Shown here piece after piece: positions 7,057-15,242 of a DNA stretch of 64,000 nt (the first letter of the stretch is position 1; each line of letters starts with the position of its first letter). The notes beneath the pieces were generated by a model, which saw only the letters and a list, made by a program, of their open reading frames with translations, was not told the DNA's origin and searched no databases. The stretch is from assembly GCA_003963405.1 (NCBI GenBank), contig RXIY01000028.1, forward strand, positions 1 to 64,000. Direction: 5' to 3'. The position numbers and the translations under genes were made by a program. This DNA comes from Hyphomicrobiales bacterium. Lineage in GTDB: Bacteria > Pseudomonadota > Alphaproteobacteria > Rhizobiales > Beijerinckiaceae.

Positions 7057-8565
7057 ATGTCGATCCAGCTTTCCCTCTTTGAGCGGGCCTTGCTCGCGAT
7101 ATCGCCGACGCTGGGGATGCAGCGGATTCAAGCGCGCGTGGCGGCGAATGAATTCGTCAGAAATTACGACGGCGCGTCGCGCGATCGCCGCCTGGGCAAC
7201 TGGGGGGCGTCGGCGACGGGCCCTAACGCCGAGATTGGTCGTGGCGGGGAGCTCATTCGCTTTCGCGCCCGCGATCTGGCGCAGAACAACAAAGCCGTCG
7301 CGGCGGCGAAACTTCAGTTTATGGGCAAGACGGTTGGCACCGGCATTGCCCCGCGCGCCGTCCATCCCGGCGAGACGACGCGGCAAGCGGCGGATGACGC
7401 CTGGGCGCGCTTCGCCGACACGTGCGACCCAGATGGGCAACAGGATTATTATGGTCTTCAGTCGCTCACAGCCGGATCGATGTTTATCGACGGTGAATGC
7501 TTGCAGATGTGGCTTCCGGCGAGCGATGGAAGCCCAAATGCGCAGATTAAAGTCCTGGAAGCCGACATGCTCGATGACCGGCAGGTCGGGAATCTCCCCG
7601 GCCAGGACCGGCGCGTCGTGGCTGGCATCGAATTCGACGGCTGGAACCGTCGCGTGGCTTATGTGTTCCACCAGGCGCACCCAGGCGAGGCAGATACGTT
7701 CGGGGTAGGGCTCAAAACGGAGCGCGTGCCGGCCGCGCTGGTCGACCATTATTTCCACGTGGCTCGGCCTGGCCAGCTTCGTGGCGTGTCCTGGCTCGCG
7801 CCGTCGGTCGTCGGCTTACGCGGCTGCGACGATGTCAAAGAAGCGATCATCTGGCGTAAGCGGTTGGAGGCGTGCCTTGGGCTAATTGTGCGCTCGCCCG
7901 AGAGCCAGGGCGCCACTCCAATAGTCGGCCGGCAAAGGACTGACAGTAAGGGGCGGATCGAAGAAGAATTAGCGCCCGGCAAGATCATTCGCCTTGCCCC
8001 CGGCGAGGATGTGACGACGCTCGATCCGGCTCCGAGCGGCGACGCCATGGAATTTCTGCGCTCGGAGCTTTACGCCTTCTGCGCGACCGTTGGCGTCTCC
8101 TATCACGAAATCACTGGCGACGCTTCGCAGGCGAATTACTCGTCCATGCGGGCGGCGAAGATCGCCGGGGACGTTCTCATTGACATGATTCAGTGGCTCG
8201 TGTTTGCGCCGCGCATCAAGGCGGCTTGGCGGCGCGTGATGCAACGCGAGTATGTGCTCACCGGCCGGCGAGAATTCCTCGCCGTGCGGTGTGAGCTCGC
8301 CATGCCGTTTCGACCTTGGGTCGATCCGTTGAAGGACATCACGTCGAAAATCCTGGAGCTGCGCGCCGGCTTGCAATCCATGCCCGACGCGCTCGCCGAG
8401 CGGGGGGTCAGTTGGCAAAAGCAAATCGCGGAGATTGAAAAATGGGCTTCCGCTACGGAAGCGGCCGGCCTCGTCTTCGATACTGATCCGCGTCAAGTCG
8501 ATCGCGCCGGCGCGTTGCAGGCGTTGCAAGCCGCCACGGCCGTCGCCAGCGATAAACAGGGATAG
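7057..8565 (+). CDS. phage portal protein, lambda family
   Basis: A 502-residue portal of the lambda gpB-like family. The N-terminal region contains RARDLAQNNKAVAAA, and the central region has the family's ADMLDD and GIEFDGWNRRVAYVF segments, followed by a hinge and clip region and a C-terminal helix. Twelve copies form the ring at one capsid vertex through which DNA enters. Length and overall pattern match full-length family members, with no frameshift. It sits directly before the protease/capsid gene, the usual order. A portal usually works with a large terminase, which this element does not encode. Confidence 0.92.
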   Translation: MSIQLSLFERALLAISPTLGMQRIQARVAANEFVRNYDGASRDRRLGNWGASATGPNAEIGRGGELIRFRARDLAQNNKAVAAAKLQFMGKTVGTGIAPRAVHPGETTRQAADDAWARFADTCDPDGQQDYYGLQSLTAGSMFIDGECLQMWLPASDGSPNAQIKVLEADMLDDRQVGNLPGQDRRVVAGIEFDGWNRRVAYVFHQAHPGEADTFGVGLKTERVPAALVDHYFHVARPGQLRGVSWLAPSVVGLRGCDDVKEAIIWRKRLEACLGLIVRSPESQGATPIVGRQRTDSKGRIEEELAPGKIIRLAPGEDVTTLDPAPSGDAMEFLRSELYAFCATVGVSYHEITGDASQANYSSMRAAKIAGDVLIDMIQWLVFAPRIKAAWRRVMQREYVLTGRREFLAVRCELAMPFRPWVDPLKDITSKILELRAGLQSMPDALAERGVSWQKQIAEIEKWASATEAAGLVFDTDPRQVDRAGALQALQAATAVASDKQG

Positions 8566-8570
8566 AGACG

Positions 8571-10406
8571 ATGGACCCTAACACCCGCCGGCAAACCTTT
8601 GCGGTTGCTTCCTACAATGCAGATGCGCGGACATTCGATGGGAAGGTGGCTTCCAACGACTTGATCGATCGCGGTTCGCACTTTGAGGAAATCGACTGGG
8701 CCGATGCTGATGTTTCGAGAGCGGCCCAAGGCGTCATGCCGTTGCTCGACAATCACAACGGCGCGACCCTAAAAGCCAAACTGGGAAACGTCCTCAGCCT
8801 CTCGAAAGTCCAGGGCGGATTGCTCGGTAAATTCGAGCTCGCCGAGACCGATGAGGCGCGCGCCGTCGCCCCAGAGATCGCCAGCGGTCGCGCCAGGGCG
8901 CTGTCGGTCGGATACACCGTCGCGAGCTGGGAGCATGTCGGAGACCGGGACGGCAAGCCGGTTTTGCGCGGCGTCAAGCCGGTAGTTTTTGAAGTGTCTG
9001 TGGTTAGCGTCCCCGCGGACAAAAGTTGCACAGTGCGCGGGATTTACCCGCGCGACCATCTCGAAGAGGAGACCATAAGAATGCCTGATCCCACCCCCAC
9101 CCCCACGAACGCGCCGCCTCCCGCGCCGCCGGCGAAGCCGATGGAAGCGACCCGCGCCTTCGAACTGCTCGAACGCGCCACCCTGCTCGGGCAACGTTCG
9201 ATTGCCGAGCGAGAGATTCGCGCCGGCAAGAGTGAGGACGAAGTGATGAATGCTATGTGGGCTGGAGCCCGCGTTCATGCGTCGGCCGAAGGCGAGCGTC
9301 TCCGCTCGATTGGCGCGCCGAGCTCCCACCTCCGCCAGCGCGGGGCCGCAGACACTTACGATAATCCTGAGTTTGCGAAGGGCGCGGCCGAGGATGCATT
9401 GGTCGCGCGCCTGACGAACACTAAGCCGGCGGAGCGCGCGCTTCGGTTTATGAACGTCAAGCTCACCGACTATGACGATGTGCTCGCGGACATGCGGGGG
9501 GAGCGGCGCGCATCGAGGGCGACGGCGAATGAGCAGCTTTCGATCCGCATGATGACAACGAGCGACCTGCCCATCCTGACGAAAAATGCCGGCGCGCGAA
9601 GCTTCCGATACTTCATGCAAGCCATGGAGGGCGGCAGTTCGGCGATCGTCGCGCCAATGACGGTTGCTAATTTTCGCGAGCACACCGAAGTGCAAGCGTC
9701 CACTTTTCCGGCGCTCAAAAATGTCGGTGAGGGCGGCGAGCTCGAATATGGCTACATCGATGAGTCTGGCGAGAAAATTGCGGTCGAGTCATTCGGTCGG
9801 ATGGTGATGGTGTCTTTCCAGGCGCTCGTGAATGACGATTTGGGCGGCTTGCAGGCGAGCATTCGCGCCACCGCCATCGCGGCCGCCAATCTCAAGGCTT
9901 CGACGATCATGAGCTCGCTCGGCGCAACGATGAGCGACGGTCAGGGGCTTTTTCACGCGACTCACGGAAATCTCGCCGGCGCGGGCGCCGCTCCGGGAGA
10001 AACGACGCTCTCGGCGGGTCGTGTCGCGCTTCGCACGCAAAAGGCGATCGGCGGCGAAGCCATCCTCGGCAACTCGCCGGCGCTCATTCTTTGCGGCCCG
10101 GCCTTGGAGACGACCGTTGAAAAACTCATCGCCACGATCAATCCCACGGCGACGAGCGACGTGAACGTCTTTGGCGGCCGGTTGCGCATGGCGATCGAAC
10201 CGCGGATCAGCGGCAACGAATGGTATTTGTTTGCTGACCCCGCGTTCTATCCGTGCGTGAAGTTTGCGACCCTGGCGGGCTTCGAAAGCCCGGTGTTCGA
10301 AGAGGATCGCGAATTCAATCGCCTCGGCATGTCCTGGCGCGTTCATTGGCACATCGGCGCGGCCCCGGTGGACTATCGCGGCTGCTGGAAGAACCCCGGG
10401 GCTTAG
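8571..10406 (+). CDS. prohead protease / major capsid protein fusion
   Basis: A single 611-residue polypeptide. Residues 1-160 are a head-maturation protease of the HK97/S78 type; H62 (in DNHNG) and S112 (in ALSVGY) are the likely catalytic residues. A proline-rich linker (about 172-190) is followed by a scaffold-like helical segment and, from about residue 260 to the end, a major capsid domain similar to the Mu gpT-type heads of rhizobial phages. Protease-capsid fusions are a known phage arrangement in which the protease cuts itself free during maturation. The gene starts 5 bases after the portal stop. The element can therefore build a shell, but no decoration, connector or tail protein follows. 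Confidence 0.9.
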   Translation: MDPNTRRQTFAVASYNADARTFDGKVASNDLIDRGSHFEEIDWADADVSRAAQGVMPLLDNHNGATLKAKLGNVLSLSKVQGGLLGKFELAETDEARAVAPEIASGRARALSVGYTVASWEHVGDRDGKPVLRGVKPVVFEVSVVSVPADKSCTVRGIYPRDHLEEETIRMPDPTPTPTNAPPPAPPAKPMEATRAFELLERATLLGQRSIAEREIRAGKSEDEVMNAMWAGARVHASAEGERLRSIGAPSSHLRQRGAADTYDNPEFAKGAAEDALVARLTNTKPAERALRFMNVKLTDYDDVLADMRGERRASRATANEQLSIRMMTTSDLPILTKNAGARSFRYFMQAMEGGSSAIVAPMTVANFREHTEVQASTFPALKNVGEGGELEYGYIDESGEKIAVESFGRMVMVSFQALVNDDLGGLQASIRATAIAAANLKASTIMSSLGATMSDGQGLFHATHGNLAGAGAAPGETTLSAGRVALRTQKAIGGEAILGNSPALILCGPALETTVEKLIATINPTATSDVNVFGGRLRMAIEPRISGNEWYLFADPAFYPCVKFATLAGFESPVFEEDREFNRLGMSWRVHWHIGAAPVDYRGCWKNPGA

Positions 10407-10533
10407 TTCTTGATTTTGGGGCATCTTCTGACGGCGAAACGGTGAGCCGAATAACGAAAAACGGAATCCGGGCCCCAAAAAGCCGCTTCCACAAGCGGTG
10501 GATCAAGTCATCCGGTCAATTCCGTGCAGCCGT

Positions 10534-10571
10534 CGCTCCCGCGCCTCGGTGCGCAACCAAGCGCGGGAGCG
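10534..10571. terminator. strong hairpin downstream of capsid gene
   Basis: CGCTCCCGCGC at 10534-10544 pairs perfectly (11 bp) with GCGCGGGAGCG at 10561-10571 across a 16-base loop, followed by a pyrimidine-rich stretch. It lies 128 bp after the capsid stop in a 269-bp gap. It may end the structural operon, though it lacks a clean T-run and could be another kind of structured site. Confidence 0.4.
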
Positions 10572-10675
10572 TCCTATTTCTCTGGCCGACGCAAAAGCTC
10601 GGGCGCGAGGCGACTGGATAGTCTAAGTCGCAAGTTTTCATTCCCTCAGTAACAACATCAATCATCGGTGCAGGA

Positions 10676-10894
10676 ATGGCGGCAAACAGAAAGCCATCGC
10701 AATTCAAGCAGTGCGATGTCGCGCGCGCGCTGCGGGCGACGAAAGCGGCTGGCCTCGATGTCGCTCGCGTGGACGTGCACGCGAGCGGCGATTTCAGCGT
10801 CATAATCAGGGGCGGTGAGGGACAGATTTCCGGCCCGCAAGCTCCGTCGCCATTCGATAAATGGAAGGCTGCGAAGGATGCGCGTAAAGCTTAA
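10676..10894 (+). CDS. small hypothetical protein upstream of integrase
   Basis: A 72-residue basic protein (MAANRKPSQF start), probably an alpha/beta mini-domain. Its last 17 bases overlap the integrase start, so the two are likely translated together. Small proteins in this position are often excisionases or recombination directionality factors, but no winged-helix motif is convincing here, so function stays open. Similar short frames next to integrases are common in rhizobial prophages. Confidence 0.6.
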   Translation: MAANRKPSQFKQCDVARALRATKAAGLDVARVDVHASGDFSVIIRGGEGQISGPQAPSPFDKWKAAKDARKA

Positions 10895-11909
10895 GGGGTT
10901 GAACCGAAAGAAAGTGAGGCTCGCGAACGGCGAGACCATAATCTATTATTACGCGTGGAAGGGCGGCCCTCGTGTTCATGGGAATCCCGGGACGCATGAA
11001 TTCTTTTCTTCCTACTCTGAAGCGATAAAGAACCGCGCGCCGCAGGGCGCGAAGATCCTCGCGAAAATTTTCAGGGACTATTCGGAGTCGCCCAAGTTCC
11101 TGTCAAAGGCTGACCGAACAAGGCGCGATTATCTAAGACACATTGAGAAGATCGAACATGCGTTCGGTGATTTTCCCGTTGAGGGCTTAATCGACCGCCG
11201 CGCCCGCGACGAATTCCTGACCTGGGGCGACAAGCTCGCCTTGGCCTCTAAGCGCCAGGGCGACTATACGATGACCGTGTTCGCGCTCATGCTGGCATGG
11301 GCGAAAAAGCGCGGGAAGATAGCCCACAACCCGCTAGAGAAGCTCGAACGTTATTACAGCGGGACCCGCGCCGAAATCATCTGGACCGATGATGACGAAG
11401 CCGCGCTCGCGCGCGTTGCGTCGCAACCTTTACGCCTCGCGCTGATGCTGGCGCTTTGGACCGGGCAGCGCCAAGGCGACATTCTGAAAATGGCTTGGTC
11501 TGCTTACGACGGCCGGCTGATAAAAGTGCGGGCGAACAAGACGAATTCTTATTTGCCTATTCCGGCCGGAAAGCCGCTACGCGAACTTCTCGACGCAACA
11601 CGCAGACAAAGCCCGTTGATCGTGACGAACACGCGCGGGCGCCCCTACTCCGAAAATGGCTTCCGGGCGTCATGGGCGAAAGCCTGCGACAAGGCCGGGC
11701 TTTCGGGAATTACCTTCCACGACCTTCGCGGAACCGCCGTCACGCGACTTGCGATTGCCGGGGCCAGCGAACCCGAGATCGCGGCCGTGACCGGTCACTC
11801 CATAGGCGACGTTCGGTCGATCCTCGAGAAGCATTACCTGAAGCGTGACCCTGCCCTAGCGGCGAACGCGATCGCGAAGCTCGAAAGGAGAACGGAAATT
11901 CCCGAATGA
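10878..11909 (+). CDS. tyrosine integrase of the satellite element
   Basis: A 343-residue integrase. Catalytic residues are visible: R198 (TGQRQGD), H281 and R284 (FHDLRGT), H307 (TGHS) and the nucleophile Y320 (KHYL). The N-terminal region, with charged residues and a YYYAW strand, is an arm-binding domain, followed by a core-binding domain at about 65-155. The start at 10878 has GGAAGG 9 bases upstream; an in-frame earlier ATG at 10815 lies inside the preceding gene. It ends 57 bp before the tRNA-Gln attachment site, the standard place for an integrase acting at that tRNA. It catalyses insertion and, with a helper factor, excision of the element. Confidence 0.92.
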   Translation: MRVKLKGLNRKKVRLANGETIIYYYAWKGGPRVHGNPGTHEFFSSYSEAIKNRAPQGAKILAKIFRDYSESPKFLSKADRTRRDYLRHIEKIEHAFGDFPVEGLIDRRARDEFLTWGDKLALASKRQGDYTMTVFALMLAWAKKRGKIAHNPLEKLERYYSGTRAEIIWTDDDEAALARVASQPLRLALMLALWTGQRQGDILKMAWSAYDGRLIKVRANKTNSYLPIPAGKPLRELLDATRRQSPLIVTNTRGRPYSENGFRASWAKACDKAGLSGITFHDLRGTAVTRLAIAGASEPEIAAVTGHSIGDVRSILEKHYLKRDPALAANAIAKLERRTEIPE

Positions 11910-11966
11910 ACACCCGAATGCGACATGGTGTTGAATAATCAAACGGAGAAACCGCTTTAAAATCAA

Positions 11967-12013
11967 TGGCTGGGGGACCTGGATTCGAACCAAGATTAAC
12001 GGAGTCAGAGTCC
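11967..12013. repeat. attR: 47-bp direct repeat inside tRNA-Gln
   Basis: Identical to 1538-1584. This copy restores the 3' portion of the functional tRNA-Gln gene. Recombination between the two copies would release a circle of 10,429 bp and leave an intact tRNA. Confidence 0.93.
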
Positions 12014-12040
12014 GCTGTTCTACCGTTGAACTATCCCCCA
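11967..12040 (-). tRNA. tRNA-Gln(CUG)
   Basis: A 74-base tRNA including an encoded CCA end. The 5' end TGGGGGA pairs with TCCCCCA at the 3' side. The anticodon stem GCGGA/TCCGT closes the loop CTCTGAC, giving anticodon CTG (reads CAG, glutamine). The T arm contains GGTTCGAATCC. It is the integration target of the satellite element, whose attachment copy replaces its 3' part. Confidence 0.95.
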
Positions 12041-12229
12041 ACGGCGGCTTTGCGCCGCAGCGGATCGTGATCTAGAGAGAGCCGCGGGCGCTGTCAACCG
12101 TTTCTGTGACGACGGCCGGGCGGCCAGACCGCCACTTGCGGCTGGGTCAGCAATCCTGCATTTAGGATAATTGACGCGAATGGGGTCGTGCGAGCGGCGA
12201 AGGCGCGAGAAACCGGTTATCGCGGGAGC

Positions 12230-13339
12230 ATGAATTTGGCAGGGACCCAGCGGCCCGCGGATGCGGAGCCAGGTCTGGAGGCGGCGGCGGCGCGGCAGGC
12301 CGGGGTTGTGGGCGCGAACACGGCCGTTCCGAGGACGTCCGCGCCTTGGACTGGCCATACCTACGCCGCCCTCGACCTTGGCACCAACAACTGCCGGCTG
12401 CTCATTGCGCGGCCGGAGCGCCGGCCGCGCCGCCGCAATTCGGATTTCTTGCGCGTCATCGACGCCTTCTCGCGGATTGTGCGGCTGGGCGAGGGTCTTG
12501 GCCGCGCCGGGCGAATCAGCGAGGCCGCGATCGAGCGCACCATCGCCGCGCTGGACGTTTGCCGCGCGAAAATGGAGACGCGCGGCGTCACCCGCGCCAG
12601 GCTCGTCGCCACCCAGGCGTGCCGAGGCGCGGCGAATGGCGACGAATTCGTGGCCCGCGTTCGCGAACGCACCGGCCTCGAGCTCGAGGTCATCGACCGC
12701 GAGACAGAGGCGCGTTTCGCGGCGCGCGGATGCGGGTCGCTCGCCGATCCACACGCCGCCAGCGTGCTGCTGTTCGACATCGGCGGCGGCTCCACCGAGC
12801 TCGTCTGGCTCACCCGCTCGTCCGAATCCGCCGACGCGCGCGAACTGCACAGCTGGACGTCGCTCGAGCTCGGCGTCGTCACCCTGGCCGAACATTTCGG
12901 CGGTCGCGTGGTCGACGCCCGCACCTTCGCCGCCATGAAGAATTACGCGCGGGAGGCGCTCCTCCACTTCGTCGACGAGACCGCGGAAATCGCCCGCTGC
13001 TCGCGCTTCCATCTCCTCGGGACATCGGGGACGGTCACGACGCTCGCCGGCGTGCATCTCGGCCTCGAACGCTACGATCGCTGGCGCGTGGACGGGCTGT
13101 GGATGAGCGACGCCGAGGCGACGCGCGCCATCGATCGACTGCGCGCCATGGATTTCGAGGAACGCGTGGCCAATGGCTGCATCGGCCCACAGCGCGCCGA
13201 TCTCGTGCTCGCCGGCTGCGCCATTTTCGAGGCTATTCGCGAGATGTTCCCGGCTGCGCGCACCCGCATCGCGGATCGCGGCCTGCGAGAGGGCATGCTG
13301 CTTGAGCTCATGGAGGCGGACGGGGTTCTCGTCGCCTGA
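12230..13339 (+). CDS. ppx: Ppx/GppA family exopolyphosphatase
   Basis: About 369 residues if started at the ATG at 12230; a GTG 42 bases upstream is also possible. It belongs to the actin-like Ppx/GppA phosphatases that remove phosphate from polyphosphate or convert pppGpp to ppGpp. Phosphate-binding loop 1 is in ALDLGTNNCRLL and loop 2 in FDIGGGSTELVW; RLGEGL and GTSGTVTTLAG are further family blocks. It is shorter than E. coli Ppx and has only the catalytic core, as usual in alphaproteobacteria. In this group it often precedes an rlmE rRNA methyltransferase gene, but that is not seen here. Whether polyphosphate or pppGpp is the substrate cannot be told. Confidence 0.88.
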   Translation: MNLAGTQRPADAEPGLEAAAARQAGVVGANTAVPRTSAPWTGHTYAALDLGTNNCRLLIARPERRPRRRNSDFLRVIDAFSRIVRLGEGLGRAGRISEAAIERTIAALDVCRAKMETRGVTRARLVATQACRGAANGDEFVARVRERTGLELEVIDRETEARFAARGCGSLADPHAASVLLFDIGGGSTELVWLTRSSESADARELHSWTSLELGVVTLAEHFGGRVVDARTFAAMKNYAREALLHFVDETAEIARCSRFHLLGTSGTVTTLAGVHLGLERYDRWRVDGLWMSDAEATRAIDRLRAMDFEERVANGCIGPQRADLVLAGCAIFEAIREMFPAARTRIADRGLREGMLLELMEADGVLVA

Positions 13340-13420
13340 AGGCTCGACGCGCGCGAGCGAAAGCTTCACAATAGCGTCGATTCGCTGAAGGCCGGCTCAA
13401 CCGAGAGCTTTTGCGTCCCG

Positions 13421-14620
13421 ATGATCGACGAACTCAACGCGCCCCTCCGCGGCGGGACGCACACGCCGCGCCGAAGCGCTCCGGGATTGCGCGGGGCGCC
13501 TATGGCCCTCGCAGCCGGCGCAGTCGTGGCGGCGGGCGTGGTCGCGCTTTCTTTCGCGCCACTCGATCCAAACGGGGGCGAACCCTACGCCAGGGCAAAA
13601 ATCGAGTCGGCGCCGATATCCGAGACGCCCCCCGCCCCGCCGCAGCGGCAAGCCGCTGCCGAGCCGGAGGCAGGCCGAGACGATGACGGCGGCGGGGTCG
13701 AGGTCGTGGCGGGCGTCAAGATCACGCGCCATGGCGAGGACGGATCGGCGCGAATCATCCGGATCGAGCCCTCTTCCGGCGTGCGACTCGCGCCCGCGCC
13801 CGACCGCCGGGTGACGGAAAAGGGCCGCTACGGCCTGCTGCCCCGCATTGGCGCGGAGGGCGCACGGCCGATGGACGTCTACGCCCGCCCCTTCGTCGCA
13901 AACCCCGCGCTGAAGCCTGGATCGCCGCGTCTTGCGATTGTCGTCGGCGGGCTCGGGCTCGACGCGCGCGCCTCACGCGACGCGATCGAGGAGCTTCCCC
14001 AGGACACGACGCTCGCCTTCGCGCCTTATGGCGCGGATCTGGAACGGCTCGTCGCGCAGGCGCGCGCGCGCGGCCACGAGGCGCTGCTTCAGGCGCCAAT
14101 GGAGCCTTTCGACTATCCGAGGAACAATCCCGGCCCTCATACGCTCCTCGTGGGCGCGGCGGATGGCGGAGGCGCGGATGATCTGCACTGGCTGATGAGC
14201 CGGTTCACAGGTTATGCTGGCGTCATGAATCATCTTGGCGCACGCTTCACGGCCGATGAGACGGCCATGTCTGGCGCATTGAGCGAATTCGCGCGGCGCG
14301 GCCTGTTCTATCTGGAGGATGGGCTTTCGCCGCAGTCGCAAGCCGCGAACGTCGCCAGGAAGCTTGCGGCTCCTTTCGCCAGGGTCGACGTCGTCATCGA
14401 CGCTTCGGGCGCGCCGCAGGCGATGGACGCTGCGCTGACGCGGCTCGAAGGTTTGGCGCGGGAGAAGGGCGTGGCGATAGGCTTCGCCAACGCCACGCCC
14501 GAAGCCATTTCGCGTATTGCGCGTTTCGCCCGCGATCTGGAGCGCCGGGGCGTTGCGCTGGCCCCTGTTTCCGCCGCTGTCACGCACGGCGCGACGCCAG
14601 CGGCGAGCCACGCCCCATGA
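13421..14620 (+). CDS. divergent polysaccharide deacetylase family protein
   Basis: 399 residues. One N-terminal membrane anchor (about residues 27-47, rich in A and V) is followed by a long proline/acid-rich linker and a C-terminal domain of about 230 residues that begins RLAIVVGGLGLD and contains TTLAFAPYG and LQAPMEPFDYPRNNPGPHTL, the hallmarks of the divergent polysaccharide deacetylase family. It likely acts in the periplasm on a cell-wall or surface glycan, next to or downstream of peptidase CtpA in many alphaproteobacteria. Its stop overlaps the start of the RppH gene (ATGA), so the two are co-translated. Confidence 0.85.
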   Translation: MIDELNAPLRGGTHTPRRSAPGLRGAPMALAAGAVVAAGVVALSFAPLDPNGGEPYARAKIESAPISETPPAPPQRQAAAEPEAGRDDDGGGVEVVAGVKITRHGEDGSARIIRIEPSSGVRLAPAPDRRVTEKGRYGLLPRIGAEGARPMDVYARPFVANPALKPGSPRLAIVVGGLGLDARASRDAIEELPQDTTLAFAPYGADLERLVAQARARGHEALLQAPMEPFDYPRNNPGPHTLLVGAADGGGADDLHWLMSRFTGYAGVMNHLGARFTADETAMSGALSEFARRGLFYLEDGLSPQSQAANVARKLAAPFARVDVVIDASGAPQAMDAALTRLEGLAREKGVAIGFANATPEAISRIARFARDLERRGVALAPVSAAVTHGATPAASHAP

Positions 14621-15123
14621 ACGCGCCCGACAGCCGCTACCGCCCCTGCGTCGGCGTGACCCTGTTCAATGCGCAAGGCCTGGTCTTCATCGGCCATCGC
14701 AAAGCGAAGGGCGCCTTTGATCAGGTGGCCGAACCTTTCATGTGGCAGATGCCGCAGGGCGGGATCGACGACGGGGAAACGCCCTTCCAGGCGGCGCTGC
14801 GCGAGCTCTACGAGGAAACGAACGTGTCCAGCGTCGAATTTCTCGCCGAGGCGCCAACCTGGCTCTCCTACGACCTGCCGCCCGACGCAAAGAAGCGCTG
14901 GAGCGGGAAATACATCGGCCAGACTCAGCGCTGGTTCGCCCTGCGCTTTCTCGGCTCGGACAGCGAAATCGACATTCACGCCCCCGGCGGCGGCCATCAC
15001 AAGCCGGAGTTCGACGACTGGCGGTGGGAGAGATTGGACATGCTTCCAGGCCTCATCGTGCCATTCAAGCGGCAGGTTTACCGCGACGTGGTCGAAGCCT
15101 TCGCGTCATTCGCGGCGGGCTGA
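14617..15123 (+). CDS. rppH: RNA pyrophosphohydrolase (Nudix)
   Basis: A 168-residue Nudix hydrolase that converts the 5'-triphosphate of mRNAs to monophosphate and so starts their decay, or cleaves dinucleoside polyphosphates. The Nudix box is intact: G-GIDDGE-TPFQAAL-RELYEE-T, at about residues 46-68. The N-terminal YRPCVGVTLFNAQG and the C-terminal RRQVYRDV-type motif (here KRQVYRDVVEAF) identify the RppH/IalA group. It overlaps the deacetylase gene by 4 bases, a pairing typical of Rhizobiales. Confidence 0.92.
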   Translation: MNAPDSRYRPCVGVTLFNAQGLVFIGHRKAKGAFDQVAEPFMWQMPQGGIDDGETPFQAALRELYEETNVSSVEFLAEAPTWLSYDLPPDAKKRWSGKYIGQTQRWFALRFLGSDSEIDIHAPGGGHHKPEFDDWRWERLDMLPGLIVPFKRQVYRDVVEAFASFAAG

Positions 15124-15242
15124 CGCGGTGGCCGCCTCAAAACGGCCGAGACACTGCCTTATCTGACTTTTTTTGGTAATGACTTTCACGCAAGGCCCCC
15201 TGCCCGGGGACCGCGCCCGACTTCGCGACTTGCGAGCCTGAT

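Larger units (their letters stand above)
1538..12013. mobile_element. integrated phage-satellite-like element at tRNA-Gln
   Basis: An element of about 10.4 kb bounded by 47-bp perfect direct repeats at 1538-1584 and 11967-12013. The right copy forms the 3' part of an intact tRNA-Gln gene. Cargo in order: two small genes, a D5/P4-type helicase, an iteron array, a terminase-small-subunit-like gene, an XRE repressor on the opposite strand, two proteins of unknown function, a portal, a fused prohead protease/major capsid protein, a small protein and the integrase next to the tRNA. No large terminase, head-tail connector, tail, holin, endolysin or methylase is present. The genes are intact and tightly packed, which suggests a functional reduced element rather than a decaying prophage. 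It could use a helper phage's packaging motor and tails. A prophage trimmed by deletion is the alternative. Confidence 0.8.

Noticed and set aside
10483-10498. Hairpin CCGCTT/AAGCGG after the capsid gene as a terminator
   Set aside because: The stem is only 6 bp with no T-run; the stronger 11-bp hairpin lies 36 bp further on.
12020-13369. 449-codon minus-strand frame antisense to the Ppx gene
   Set aside because: Runs through the tRNA edge and mirrors a clear Ppx/GppA gene; its composition is typical of an antisense shadow in GC-rich DNA.
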